From: a virus
Reading direction: 5' to 3' (one strand)
IMG/VR virus record: IMGVR_UViG_3300023215_000715
Span: 1-26,029 of that record
Length of the DNA: 26,029 nucleotides
Below, piece by piece: positions 1 to 5,733 of this stretch. Made by a program: the position numbers and the translations under genes. Under the pieces are notes generated by a model. It was not told where the DNA came from, did no database searches, and was given only the letters and a program-made list of their open reading frames with translations. Position 1 is the first letter of the stretch. The number at the start of each line of letters is the position of its first letter.

Positions 1-2
1 GC

Positions 3-296
3 CACAGCGAACAGTCCGAAGCCGACATCCTGTCCAGCCTGATCGAACCTTCGCTGCTGGTGCTGGACGAGGTCGGGGTCAGCAAGGAGCAGCCGAGCGA
101 ATTCGAGCTGACCACCCTGTTTTCGATCATCAACGGGCGCTACGAGCAGATGCGCCCCACGGTGGTGATTTCCAACCTGGAGCCAGCCCAGCTGCGGCAC
201 GCCATGGGCGAGCGGTGTTACGACCGCCTGCGCGAGGGCGGCGGTGTGGTGGTGCCCTTCGAGTGGGAGTCTCACCGTGGCAAGGAGGAGTTCTGA
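3..296 (+). CDS. DnaC-like helicase loader / phage replication ATPase, 3' part only
   Basis: The frame is open from the left edge, so only the last 97 residues are visible; the true start lies upstream. Seen: a Walker B strand (LLVLDEVG, about residues 19-26 of the fragment), a sensor-1-like strand (TVVISNLEP) and a GERCYDRLRE segment, where AAA+ loaders of the DnaC/IstB/lambda P-replacing type carry the arginine finger. The N-terminal helicase-binding part and Walker A are off the window. Known for the family: these ATPases load the replicative helicase DnaB onto the phage origin. The gene is followed after 2 bases by the YbcO-type nuclease, so it belongs to the early replication operon. An IstB-type transposition helper is less likely because no transposase is nearby. 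Confidence 0.85.
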   Translation, partial: HSEQSEADILSSLIEPSLLVLDEVGVSKEQPSEFELTTLFSIINGRYEQMRPTVVISNLEPAQLRHAMGERCYDRLREGGGVVVPFEWESHRGKEEF

Positions 297-298
297 CC

Positions 299-595
299 AT
301 GCGGCAAACCAAGCTGACCAAGGCCGCACGAGGCCGGGAGTGCCAGGTGCGTATCCCGGGCGTGTGCAATGGCAACCCCGAGACCACCGTCCTTGCGCAC
401 TACCGCCTGGCCGGCACCTGTGGCGTGGGCAAGAAGCCGCACGACATGCAAGGCGCCTGGTCCTGCAGCGCCTGCCACGACGCTTGTGACGGGCGCAGCC
501 GGGTCGTGGATCGCGACACCGCCCGCCATTACCACGCCGAGGGCGTGATGCGCACCCAGGCGCTGCTGATCAACGAGGGGGTGCTGCTCGCATGA
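299..595 (+). CDS. YbcO/DUF1364 family metal-binding nuclease
   Basis: A 98-residue protein starting at an ATG two bases after the previous stop; an upstream in-frame start at 215 would overlap the loader gene and is rejected. The N-terminal block KAARGRECQVRIPGVCNGNP closely matches what I recall of E. coli YbcO from the DLP12 prophage, a DUF1364 protein. Putative metal ligands are C15, C23, H34 and the CSACH cluster (C56, C59, H60). The family is regarded as an HNH-like nuclease found in the nin-type region of lambdoid phages, where genes process recombination or replication intermediates. It overlaps the next gene by ATGA, indicating translational coupling. The family call is firm; the substrate is unknown. 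Confidence 0.87.
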   Translation: MRQTKLTKAARGRECQVRIPGVCNGNPETTVLAHYRLAGTCGVGKKPHDMQGAWSCSACHDACDGRSRVVDRDTARHYHAEGVMRTQALLINEGVLLA

Positions 596-1020
596 ATGCT
601 CCCGCCCTTCGCCCGTTCAAGGCCAAGCCGGCCCGCGCCAAGCCCGTCGACCGGGAAGGGCAGGAGCAGGCCGCGCTGATGCAGGAGCTGCAACTGCGCT
701 ACCCGCAAGCCTACAAGCTGATCTACCACGTCCCGAACGGCGGCCACCGGGTCAAGGCCGTGGCCGCCAAGCTGAAGGGGCAGGGCGTGAAGGCTGGAGT
801 GCCCGACCTGGTGCTGCCGATGGCGCGCGGCGGCTACTTCGGCCTGTACATCGAGTTCAAGGCCATGCCGCCGTTCGACGCGCCAGTGTCGCCCAGCCAG
901 GACGCCTACCTGCAGGCGCTGGCCGACCAGGGCTACCTGGCCATCGTGTGCCGGGGAAACATCGACGCGGTCGAGGCCATCCGCGCCTACCTGCTGCTGC
1001 CTGCCACGGTGGCCGCATGA
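592..1020 (+). CDS. VRR-NUC domain nuclease
   Basis: A 142-residue protein with a short basic N-terminal tail (about 1-20) and a PD-(D/E)xK-type VRR-NUC core. Visible motif residues are E25, the HVPNGG turn (46-51), GVPDL (69-73), IEFK (87-90) and Q103 in PSQDAYLQAL. This family includes Holliday-junction and flap nucleases (Fan1 type), and phages use stand-alone versions where other lambdoids carry RusA or NinG. Its likely role is processing branched DNA during phage replication and recombination; that is inference. It starts within the stop codon of the YbcO gene and its own stop overlaps the integrase start (ATGA at 1017), so the three genes are probably translated together. Confidence 0.88.
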   Translation: MNAPALRPFKAKPARAKPVDREGQEQAALMQELQLRYPQAYKLIYHVPNGGHRVKAVAAKLKGQGVKAGVPDLVLPMARGGYFGLYIEFKAMPPFDAPVSPSQDAYLQALADQGYLAIVCRGNIDAVEAIRAYLLLPATVAA

Positions 1021-2315
1021 GCGCTACCCGGGAAGTGAAGCTGAGCGAAGCCGAAGTCCGCCGGCAGGCCGCCGACAAGTCGGTGCGCGACCTGCGCGAC
1101 CCGCGTCACCCGGGCCTGTACCTGCGCTTCTGGAGCAACCGCGATCGCGGCACCTGGCACCTGGTACGCGGCAAGAAGTGGGTGCCGATTGCCCGCTGGC
1201 CCGATTTGACCGTGGCGGCGGTGCTGGCCGAGCTGCCCGCGCTGCGTCAGCGCCTGATGCGCAACCCGGCCACTGCACCGGTGGTTTCGGGCATGGCTAC
1301 CGTGGGGCAACTGCTCGACTGGTACGCCGGCCGGATGGGGCTCGACCGCTCGCTGTCTGCAAAGCGCAAAGCCGCCGCCCGCTCCGCCATCGGGCAGCAT
1401 CTGCGCCCATGTCTGGGCGATTTACCAATCAAGTACGTCACTGCCGAGCTGATCGACAAGCACCTGATCTGGCCGGCTCAGACCAAGCTCTCGCTGTCCT
1501 ATCTGCGACAGATGTTCGGCATGCTCCTGACCGCGTTCCGCCAAGCCCTGAAGCTGGAGATGATCGATAGCAATCCCTTGGCCGGGGTGCGCTTCAGTGA
1601 CTTCACCAAGGCACGAATCGCCCCCAAGGCTGCCCGCCTGCGTGGTGTGCACTTGCCCGGGCTGATGCAGCAATTGGCCCAGGCATTCGAGGCGACCCCA
1701 CACGACGCCATGCTGGCCCTGATGATGCTGGCCCATGGCACGCGGATCGGCGAGACCCGCATGGCGCGCTGGAGCGATATCTCGTTGGCCGCCGCCGAGT
1801 GGTTCATCCCCGCGGCGAACACCAAGACCCGCGCCGAGCACCGCCTGCCATTGACCGCCCAGGCCGGGGCGTTGCTGGTTCGGTACCGGGCCATTCAGCA
1901 GGGCCAGGGTTACGAGGGCGCCTACCTATTCCCGAACCGTCGCGGCCACTGCCTGAGCGAAACCCAGGCCAGCATGGTGTTCACCCGGCTGGGGAAGGGC
2001 GAGTGGACCAGCCATGACCTGCGCAAGGTGTCGCGCACCACCTGGACCGACCTCGGCATAGACGGGCACATCGGCGAGATGCTGCTGAACCACACGCTGG
2101 GCAAGATCGCCAGTACCTACATCCACACGCAGGCCATGGAGCAGCGCAAGCTGGCTCTGGAGAAGTGGCATGCGTGGCTTGATCGGATCGGTTTCACCGC
2201 CATCCACGGCCTTAAAGAGGCCTTATTTGAAATCCCGCAGAATTCGCCACAAGCCAATGGGGGCGAGGCCTCGGGCGACCTTGGCGAATTAGTGATTAGC
2301 GAGGATTCGAAATGA
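1017..2315 (+). CDS. int: Tyrosine-type site-specific integrase
   Basis: 432 residues from the ATG at 1017, which overlaps the VRR-NUC stop; a longer frame opening at 948 is rejected because it would run far into that gene. N-terminal arm-binding and SAM-like core-binding regions span about 1-195. The catalytic domain has the full set: R243 (HGTRIGE), K270 (NTKTR), H333 and R336 (SHDLRK), H359 (LLNHT) and nucleophile Y368 (STYIHT). The extra C-terminal tail (about 385-432) is acidic. It would carry out attP/attB recombination. Its position is odd: most lambdoid int genes sit next to attP at the left end under separate control, but here int is embedded and translationally coupled in the replication operon. 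No directly adjacent excisionase gene or attachment site was recognised. Confidence 0.93.
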   Translation: MSATREVKLSEAEVRRQAADKSVRDLRDPRHPGLYLRFWSNRDRGTWHLVRGKKWVPIARWPDLTVAAVLAELPALRQRLMRNPATAPVVSGMATVGQLLDWYAGRMGLDRSLSAKRKAAARSAIGQHLRPCLGDLPIKYVTAELIDKHLIWPAQTKLSLSYLRQMFGMLLTAFRQALKLEMIDSNPLAGVRFSDFTKARIAPKAARLRGVHLPGLMQQLAQAFEATPHDAMLALMMLAHGTRIGETRMARWSDISLAAAEWFIPAANTKTRAEHRLPLTAQAGALLVRYRAIQQGQGYEGAYLFPNRRGHCLSETQASMVFTRLGKGEWTSHDLRKVSRTTWTDLGIDGHIGEMLLNHTLGKIASTYIHTQAMEQRKLALEKWHAWLDRIGFTAIHGLKEALFEIPQNSPQANGGEASGDLGELVISEDSK

Positions 2316-2581
2316 AGAACAGCGACAAGGCGCGCACCGACCTTCCTTCGGTCCTCAAGCAGTCGATCACCTCCCATCCTGACTATCCGGACTTCGCTGC
2401 GTGGTGCGAGAGCCAGCTGATCCACCCTTACCCGATCTATTTCCTGATCTGGCAGGCCTCTCGTGAATCGCTGCGCATCAGGAACCCTTTCGAATTGATC
2501 ATGGGTGACCCTGATGGGCAGTGGGCTCACGAGGTGGCTGAGAAGTCGCTGCGCGCTCAAGGGCTGAAGGTGGTCCGCTGA
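2312..2581 (+). CDS. Hypothetical protein, 89 aa
   Basis: An unrecognised 89-residue protein. It starts at the ATG overlapping the integrase stop and its stop overlaps the next start (TGATG at 2579-2583), so it is a genuine member of the operon. It is mixed helical, rich in aromatic residues and prolines in the middle (IHPYPIYFLIWQAS), with no signal peptide and no known motif. The position directly after int is where a recombination directionality factor could be expected. However, the protein has no obvious winged-helix or MerR-like signature, so no function is assigned. Confidence 0.75.
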   Translation: MKNSDKARTDLPSVLKQSITSHPDYPDFAAWCESQLIHPYPIYFLIWQASRESLRIRNPFELIMGDPDGQWAHEVAEKSLRAQGLKVVR

Positions 2582-2895
2582 TGAAGAAGCACGGCCCAGC
2601 CTTCAAGAAGGCCGTGATCGAGTTGGACAAGTGCCCTTTGTGCCGTGGGAGAGCGGTCACTCAGGGTGTGTTTCACGAGCTGCCATGCGACCACTGCAAC
2701 GCCTCGGGCTGGGTAGCGGCTGCAACTGGCGAGGCCTTGGCCCTGGATGAACTGGTGACCCAGCTCAGCATGAGGCTTCGGGCAGCGCTCCGGCAGATCG
2801 AGCAGTTGAAGAATCCTCAGGCGTCCGGGCCTGAGGCTACATATCAGGGAAGCAACCGGCGCGGCGCCGGCGGCACCAACTACACCGGGGATTGA
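2581..2895 (+). CDS. Small zinc-ribbon-type protein
   Basis: 104 residues. Seen: two CxxC pairs, C18-C21 (CPLC) and C36-C39 (CDHC), each followed by glycine-containing turns (CRGR, CNASGW), like one arm of a DnaJ-type or rubredoxin-like zinc ribbon. A helical, coiled-coil-prone stretch (about 55-80) follows, then a Gly/Arg/Asn-rich tail. It is coupled to the gene before by TGATG, and its stop (2893-2895) lies 11 bases before the Q-like start. Small zinc proteins next to the late antiterminator are common in lambdoid phages, and some Q proteins themselves carry a zinc-binding insert. A helper role in regulation is therefore possible but unproven. Confidence 0.75.
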   Translation: MKKHGPAFKKAVIELDKCPLCRGRAVTQGVFHELPCDHCNASGWVAAATGEALALDELVTQLSMRLRAALRQIEQLKNPQASGPEATYQGSNRRGAGGTNYTGD

Positions 2896-2906
2896 GGGGG
2901 AAGGAC

Positions 2907-3593
2907 ATGATCTACAGCAGCGCATCAGGTGCAGTGGTTGCCGCTCTTGCGGCGGGCGAGAAGGGATCAGCGAAGGCCCAGGCCTGGCAGAAGCTGTACA
3001 ACGCGGCAGAGGAAGAAGGTGGATGCTTGGCATCGCTGGCGGGGGCGTCGGGAGGCGTAGACCAGGCCCAGATCGACTTCTGGGTGTCTGCGCGATTGCA
3101 CCACATGCTCAAGCCGCAGCACTGGGATGCATTGGTGGCGAAGTACAGCACGAACAAAGCGAAGAAGGTCCAGGCCATCGCCTTGGTGCGGCCGCGCATT
3201 GCCAGCCCGGCCTCGCAGCTGTTCATCTACAAGGCGGTCACGGCCTGGGCAATTCCGAAGCCCAAGGGGGCTCGACGTAAACCGCCACGCTCCGTATCGG
3301 TTGAGATCCCGCTGGATGCCTCGGCCTGGAGGCGTGACGCCACGGTGAATGCTGCCGTGGCAGCCGGCCAGGCTGAAAAGAAACGCATCGAGGCACTGCA
3401 GGAGGGGGTGATTATCCTGCCGGACAGTTTTTACGACATGAATACTTGGGATCTCGACGGAACGCCGGAGTCGACGCGCCGCCGCTGGAGGGCTGAAATC
3501 AACGAAAAGCTCGACGGCCTGGTGGATGACGCGTTGGCTGACGTGAAGGTGATTCTGGAGGCTGAAGGGTTACTGATGAAAGAAGCCGCGTGA
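2907..3593 (+). CDS. Putative Q-like late-gene antiterminator
   Basis: 228 residues from the ATG at 2907, preceded by a purine-rich GAGGGGGAAGG site; a TTG at 2892 would extend it by five residues but lacks such a site. Seen: a predicted helical core with LHHMLKPQHWDALVAKYS and a later LFIYKAVTAWAIPKPKG segment followed by a basic patch (GARRKPPR). The pattern resembles, from memory, proteins annotated as antitermination Q-like in Pseudomonas prophages. Context supports this: it is the last gene of the early operon and is followed immediately by a TTGACA hexamer and a terminator, the arrangement of lambda Q-pR'-tR'. Family recall is moderate, so the function is an inference. Confidence 0.6.
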   Translation: MIYSSASGAVVAALAAGEKGSAKAQAWQKLYNAAEEEGGCLASLAGASGGVDQAQIDFWVSARLHHMLKPQHWDALVAKYSTNKAKKVQAIALVRPRIASPASQLFIYKAVTAWAIPKPKGARRKPPRSVSVEIPLDASAWRRDATVNAAVAAGQAEKKRIEALQEGVIILPDSFYDMNTWDLDGTPESTRRRWRAEINEKLDGLVDDALADVKVILEAEGLLMKEAA

Positions 3594-3600
3594 TTGCCTG

Positions 3601-3629
3601 TTGACATCAGTGAGCGACTGAGCGAAATT
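3601..3629 (+). promoter_or_regulatory. Candidate late promoter (pR'-like)
   Basis: A perfect -35 hexamer TTGACA (3601-3606) is followed after 17 bases by a weak -10 (GAAATT, 3624-3629; three of six consensus matches). It sits 8 bases after the stop of the Q-like gene and about 45 bases before a strong terminator, as in lambda pR'-tR'. The -10 is poor, so this is a positional inference. Confidence 0.4.
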
Positions 3630-3672
3630 ATCTCCATCCTGTCATTCCTGCGCGTTGCTGAGGAGTGGCACG

Positions 3673-3702
3673 AAAAGCCCGCCCATTGTGACGGGCTTTT
3701 TT
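3673..3702 (+). terminator. Rho-independent terminator (tR'-like)
   Basis: A 9-bp stem AAAAGCCCG (3673-3681) / CGGGCTTTT (3692-3700) closes a 10-base loop and runs into six T residues. It ends transcription from the early operon and from any start near 3630. If the gene at 2907 is Q, this is the terminator it would override. Confidence 0.85.
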
Positions 3703-3740
3703 GTGCCATCATGCTTCTTCCAGATCAAGAGGGATAAAGC

Positions 3741-3971
3741 ATGGCAAGGTCCGTAGAGATTGATCGCTTTCAGGTGAGGACAGAGGACGGAAGGCTGCAC
3801 ACCGTTGTTCACTATCAGGAGTATGTTGGTCCTAGAGGCGATGAGCTCAAAGGCCTGCAGCGTTTCGAGACCCAGACTGGTAAAGGGGTGAACCGAGATG
3901 AGGCTGATGGCGACCTGTTCTATCTTCCAATTGGATTCACGGAACCCTGGGTAGCAGCAAGGCGCGTGTAA
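3741..3971 (+). CDS. Hypothetical small protein (moron-like), 76 aa
   Basis: 76 residues, starting at an ATG with a GAGGGATAAAGC leader that contains an adequate ribosome-binding site. The protein is soluble and mixed-charge (RFQVRTEDGRLHTVVHYQEY), with beta-strand-like alternation in the first half and no cysteine clusters or membrane span. It stands alone between two terminators (3673 and 3991), which is typical of a phage moron, but I see no convincing promoter of its own in the 38 bases before it. It may be expressed only by read-through. Not recognised; no function assigned. Confidence 0.65.
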   Translation: MARSVEIDRFQVRTEDGRLHTVVHYQEYVGPRGDELKGLQRFETQTGKGVNRDEADGDLFYLPIGFTEPWVAARRV

Positions 3972-3990
3972 TCAATGGTTACCCCTCAAG

Positions 3991-4018
3991 GCCTCAGCAT
4001 TTGCCGGGGCTTTTGTTT
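3991..4018 (+). terminator. Probable terminator after the 3741 gene
   Basis: A 5-bp stem GCCTC (3991-3995) / GGGGC (4006-4010) with one G-U pair and a 10-base loop is followed by TTTTGTTT. The stem is short, so it may be weak. Confidence 0.5.
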
Positions 4019-4100
4019 ATGCAGATGAATGCCATGGCTGAATGGCAGATTGCGGCGCTCGCTCCCACTAGGCCCGCTGAAATAGAACGAGAGGGAGTCA

Positions 4101-4164
4101 GCCGGGTACGCACCGGCCATCTGCACCAACTACAAGGCTCACCGATCTGGTGGGCCTTGTTCGT
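4101..4164 (+). repeat. Two-hairpin terminator element, copy A
   Basis: Hairpin 1 is GCCGG (4101-4105) / CCGGC (4113-4117) with a 7-base loop. Hairpin 2 is GGCTCACC (4136-4143) / GGTGGGCC (4149-4156) with a 5-base loop and one G-U pair, followed by TTGTTCGTTTT. The same layout and much of the same sequence recur at 5177-5238 (copy C). Hairpin 2 alone recurs at 4225 (copy B). Confidence 0.7.
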
Positions 4165-4224
4165 TTTCGGCTCCACCACGCCCATCGCCCCAAGCTGGGA
4201 GTGCTGTTGGGGCCGATCTACTTA

Positions 4225-4249
4225 GGCTCGCCATGACGGCGGGCCTTTT
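4225..4249 (+). terminator. Terminator, copy B of the repeated hairpin
   Basis: Stem GGCTCGCC (4225-4232) / GGCGGGCC (4238-4245), loop ATGAC, then TTTT. Its stem arms are identical to those of copy C at 5212. It is followed by CTGGAGC and, after five bases, by the ATG of the holin remnant. Confidence 0.75.
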
Positions 4250-4265
4250 CCGTTCTGGAGCGTCA

Positions 4266-4336
4266 ATGGGGCCGACCGACCCCGGCTCAGGACAGCCACC
4301 TGGCTGGGCAGATCGGGTGCCCCGCTGCCCGGCTTG
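4266..4336 (+). pseudogene. Remnant of the start of a holin-like gene (paralogue of 5934)
   Basis: From the ATG at 4266 the DNA aligns almost base for base with the first 50 or so bases of the gene at 5934: shared blocks include CCGACCGACC, ACAGCCACCTGGCTGGGC and CGGG. A one-base deletion after CAGG shifts the frame, and the frame then closes at 4336. A ribosome-binding GGAG at 4257 is still in place. This is a decayed 5' copy of that gene, left between terminator copy B and hicB. It is best explained by recombination that brought in or duplicated the region around hicAB. Confidence 0.65.
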
Positions 4337-4355
4337 AGCGTTGCGATGGTGTGAT

Positions 4356-4757
4356 TCAGCGGCCCAGCTTTTCCATGGCAGCATCAGCCAGGAAAGATGA
4401 CCGGCTCTTGACGTTGTGATCTCGCACGTACCGGTCAATTTGCTGGATCACAAAGCCCGGCAGGGTAACGTTGACCTTCTCGGTTTTCCCCAGGTACGGG
4501 GTGATGTCGATTTCCAGCATTCCCCAGCCCATATCAGCGAAGTCAGGATTACCTCGGTGCGCTGCTGCGCTGGTTGGCATTGGGATGGCCTGGCCGTTGC
4601 TTGCGATCTCTTCCAGCATGATATGAGCGACCTCGACAGCGGAGGAATATGCCTCCTCGAAGGTGTCGCCCGCAGTTACAGCGCCTGGAATATCAGGGAT
4701 CTGGATGCCGGTGGCGGTGTTCTCGTCGCCCCATTCGATGCAGATTGGGTATTGCAT
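4356..4757 (-). CDS. hicB: HicB-type antitoxin
   Basis: 133 residues on the minus strand. Its ATG is preceded by GGAGAG and lies 37 bases after the hicA stop. The N-terminal HicB-like partial RNase H fold (about 1-60) is seen in MQYPICIEWGDENTATGIQIPDIPG followed by DTFEEAYSSAVEVAHIMLEE. A linker follows, then a C-terminal ribbon-helix-helix DNA-binding domain (VNVTLPGFVIQQIDRYV, about 95-111, and SSFLADAAMEKL). Known for the family: HicB binds and neutralises HicA and represses its own operon through the C-terminal domain. The inverted repeat at 5016-5053 is the likely operator. The pair is complete and opposite to the phage late operon, as expected of a self-contained moron. Confidence 0.93.
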   Translation of the reverse strand: MQYPICIEWGDENTATGIQIPDIPGAVTAGDTFEEAYSSAVEVAHIMLEEIASNGQAIPMPTSAAAHRGNPDFADMGWGMLEIDITPYLGKTEKVNVTLPGFVIQQIDRYVRDHNVKSRSSFLADAAMEKLGR

Positions 4758-4794
4758 AGTTCTCTCCTGCAGAGGTGCAAAGGGTGAAGCCGGG

Positions 4795-4977
4795 TTATTT
4801 CAACCCGGCTCGTTCCTTGATGCTCTTTACCGTGCCGATTGGTAGATCCTTTTTGGGGTGTGGCACTGGTATCGAGTTTGGGTTGTTGGGGTGCTTGAAG
4901 ATGTGGTGGCTTCCGGTGACACGTTTCAGAACCCATCCAGCTGCTTCAAGCTCCTTGATCAACTGCCTGCTTTGCAC
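4795..4977 (-). CDS. hicA: HicA-type mRNA interferase toxin
   Basis: 60 residues, the usual length for HicA, starting at a GTG (4975-4977) with GGAG nine to ten bases upstream. It has the complete double-stranded RNA-binding-like fold signature: LIKELEAAGWVLKRVTGSHH, the catalytic histidine in GSHHIFKHP (H24), and the family C-terminus VPHPKKDLPIGTVKSI. The toxin cleaves mRNA and stops translation when not held by HicB. It is first in a hicA-hicB operon read leftward from the promoter at 5007-5035. There is no sign of inactivation. In a prophage such a pair may stabilise the element or affect infection by other phages. Confidence 0.95.
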   Translation of the reverse strand: MQSRQLIKELEAAGWVLKRVTGSHHIFKHPNNPNSIPVPHPKKDLPIGTVKSIKERAGLK

Positions 4978-5006
4978 CTCCGTCTCCTTGTGTGGTTGAT
5001 GTGAAA

Positions 5007-5035
5007 ATTATACCTCTAGGCGCATGTCTAGTAAA
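5007..5035 (-). promoter_or_regulatory. hicAB promoter
   Basis: Read on the minus strand: -35 TTTACT (5030-5035), exactly 17 bases of spacer, then a perfect -10 TATAAT (5007-5012). It lies 30 bases upstream of the hicA GTG. This is the best sigma-70 promoter seen in the window. Confidence 0.85.
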
Positions 5036-5053
5036 GAGAAAAGATGCGCCTAG
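5016..5053. promoter_or_regulatory. Probable HicB operator (perfect 10-bp inverted repeat)
   Basis: CTAGGCGCAT (5016-5025) and ATGCGCCTAG (5044-5053) form a perfect inverted repeat separated by 18 bases. One arm lies in the promoter spacer and the other upstream of the -35, so the repeat brackets the -35 box. The spacing suits two ribbon-helix-helix dimers, and the C-terminal domain of HicB is the natural ligand. Confidence 0.75.
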
Positions 5054-5107
5054 GGTTATCTTTGTGCGGGTGCGTTCGCAGCGTTATGCGACAGCGAGGC
5101 GGGAGAT

Positions 5108-5128
5108 GCTGGGGCGTAACTCCCCAGC
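5108..5128. other. Intergenic stem-loop
   Basis: GCTGGGG (5108-5114) and CCCCAGC (5122-5128) form a 7-bp stem with a 7-base loop. No T-run follows, so it is not a standard terminator. It lies between the hicAB promoter and the 5177 element; its role is unknown. Confidence 0.4.
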
Positions 5129-5176
5129 TAAGTCTGGCCAGTGGATTGACTGATAGTCCGCCCGTGAAATTGGCAA

Positions 5177-5238
5177 GCCGGATAAGAACCGGCCACCTGC
5201 ACCCTTTCAAAGGCTCGCCATTTCGGCGGGCCTTTTTC
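5177..5238 (+). repeat. Two-hairpin terminator element, copy C
   Basis: Hairpin 1 is GCCGG (5177-5181) / CCGGC (5189-5193) with a 7-base loop. Hairpin 2 is GGCTCGCC (5212-5219) / GGCGGGCC (5225-5232) with loop ATTTC and five T residues: a good terminator. Between the hairpins, CACCTGCACC matches CATCTGCACC in copy A. The GGAGC just after it serves as ribosome-binding site for the gene at 5255. Confidence 0.75.
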
Positions 5239-5254
5239 GTATCTGGAGCACGAT

Positions 5255-5719
5255 ATGCCCGAGCAGATTCTCGCCAAGCTGGACGCCATTCAGACCACCA
5301 TCGCCAGTCTCCGCGCCGAGTTAGGCGGATTGCATGCACAGGTATCGACAAAAGCGGACGGCACCGCTGTCTCTTCGCTGACGAACACAGTTACCGCCCA
5401 AGGCAGCTCAATCACCACCCTGTCGAGCAGGATCGCTTCGTCATGTGATTGCAGCAAGGCTGCCGCCACGGCAGAGAGTGCTCTCGATACGACTCGTATC
5501 CAAACTCACAGTGCCTTCATCATTGTCGGTGGCCGGGTGTACATCAACGAAGCTGCCCTCGAGTCAGCATTCATTCGGACTGAAGTGTCTGCGCGGGCGA
5601 AGGCTGATGCCGCGATAGCCAGCGCTGAGCGCTTCAGCATCGACGATGGCGTGGCCAACACCATCCGCCAAGTAATCCGCGACGAGCTGAAGCCCGGCGG
5701 AATGCTGCATCGCGGCTGA
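5255..5719 (+). CDS. Small protein resembling the C-terminal part of J-type tail-tip proteins
   Basis: 154 residues, ATG with GGAG eight bases upstream. The N-terminal third is a coiled coil (ILAKLDAIQTTIASLRAEL). The stretch KADGTAVSSLTNTVTAQGSS followed by ITTLSSRI, and the later IIVGGRVYINEAAL-ESAFI, look like the DUF1983-type linker and beta segments at the C-terminal end of lambda J-like proteins. A charged helical tail follows (SARAKADAAIASAERF...IRDELKPGG). No signal peptide or membrane span is seen. It sits between the terminator of copy C and the holin-like genes, far from the tail operon. It could be an excised J tail reused as an accessory protein, or a fibre-like moron. The J resemblance is from memory of the family; the function is unknown. 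Confidence 0.6.
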   Translation: MPEQILAKLDAIQTTIASLRAELGGLHAQVSTKADGTAVSSLTNTVTAQGSSITTLSSRIASSCDCSKAAATAESALDTTRIQTHSAFIIVGGRVYINEAALESAFIRTEVSARAKADAAIASAERFSIDDGVANTIRQVIRDELKPGGMLHRG

Positions 5720-5733
5720 GGGAGACAGGCGAA

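Larger units (their letters stand above)
3972..4355. other. 384-base gene-free stretch with terminators and a gene remnant
   Basis: No convincing intact gene is present. From left to right it holds the terminator at 3991, a two-hairpin element ending in a terminator (4101-4164), a further CCCCAA/TTGGGG hairpin (4188-4193 with 4207-4212) followed by another terminator of the same sequence family (4225-4249), and a frameshifted copy of the start of the holin-like gene (4266-4336). A frame reading through 4001-4225 is a by-product of the repeat sequence. The stretch looks like recombination debris beside the hicAB insertion. Confidence 0.7.

Noticed and set aside
4001-4225. 74-residue + strand frame upstream of hicB
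   Set aside because: It reads through hairpins and a terminator; a similar RTGHLH...GSP peptide can be read through copy C, showing that it reflects the DNA repeat and not a conserved gene.
5145-5174. TTGACT as a promoter for the 5255 gene
   Set aside because: No acceptable -10 at 16-18 bases, and the terminator of copy C lies between it and the gene.
5044-5448. 134-residue + strand frame starting in the hicAB operator
   Set aside because: It crosses the operator, a stem-loop and a terminator and then shadows the 5255 gene in another frame.
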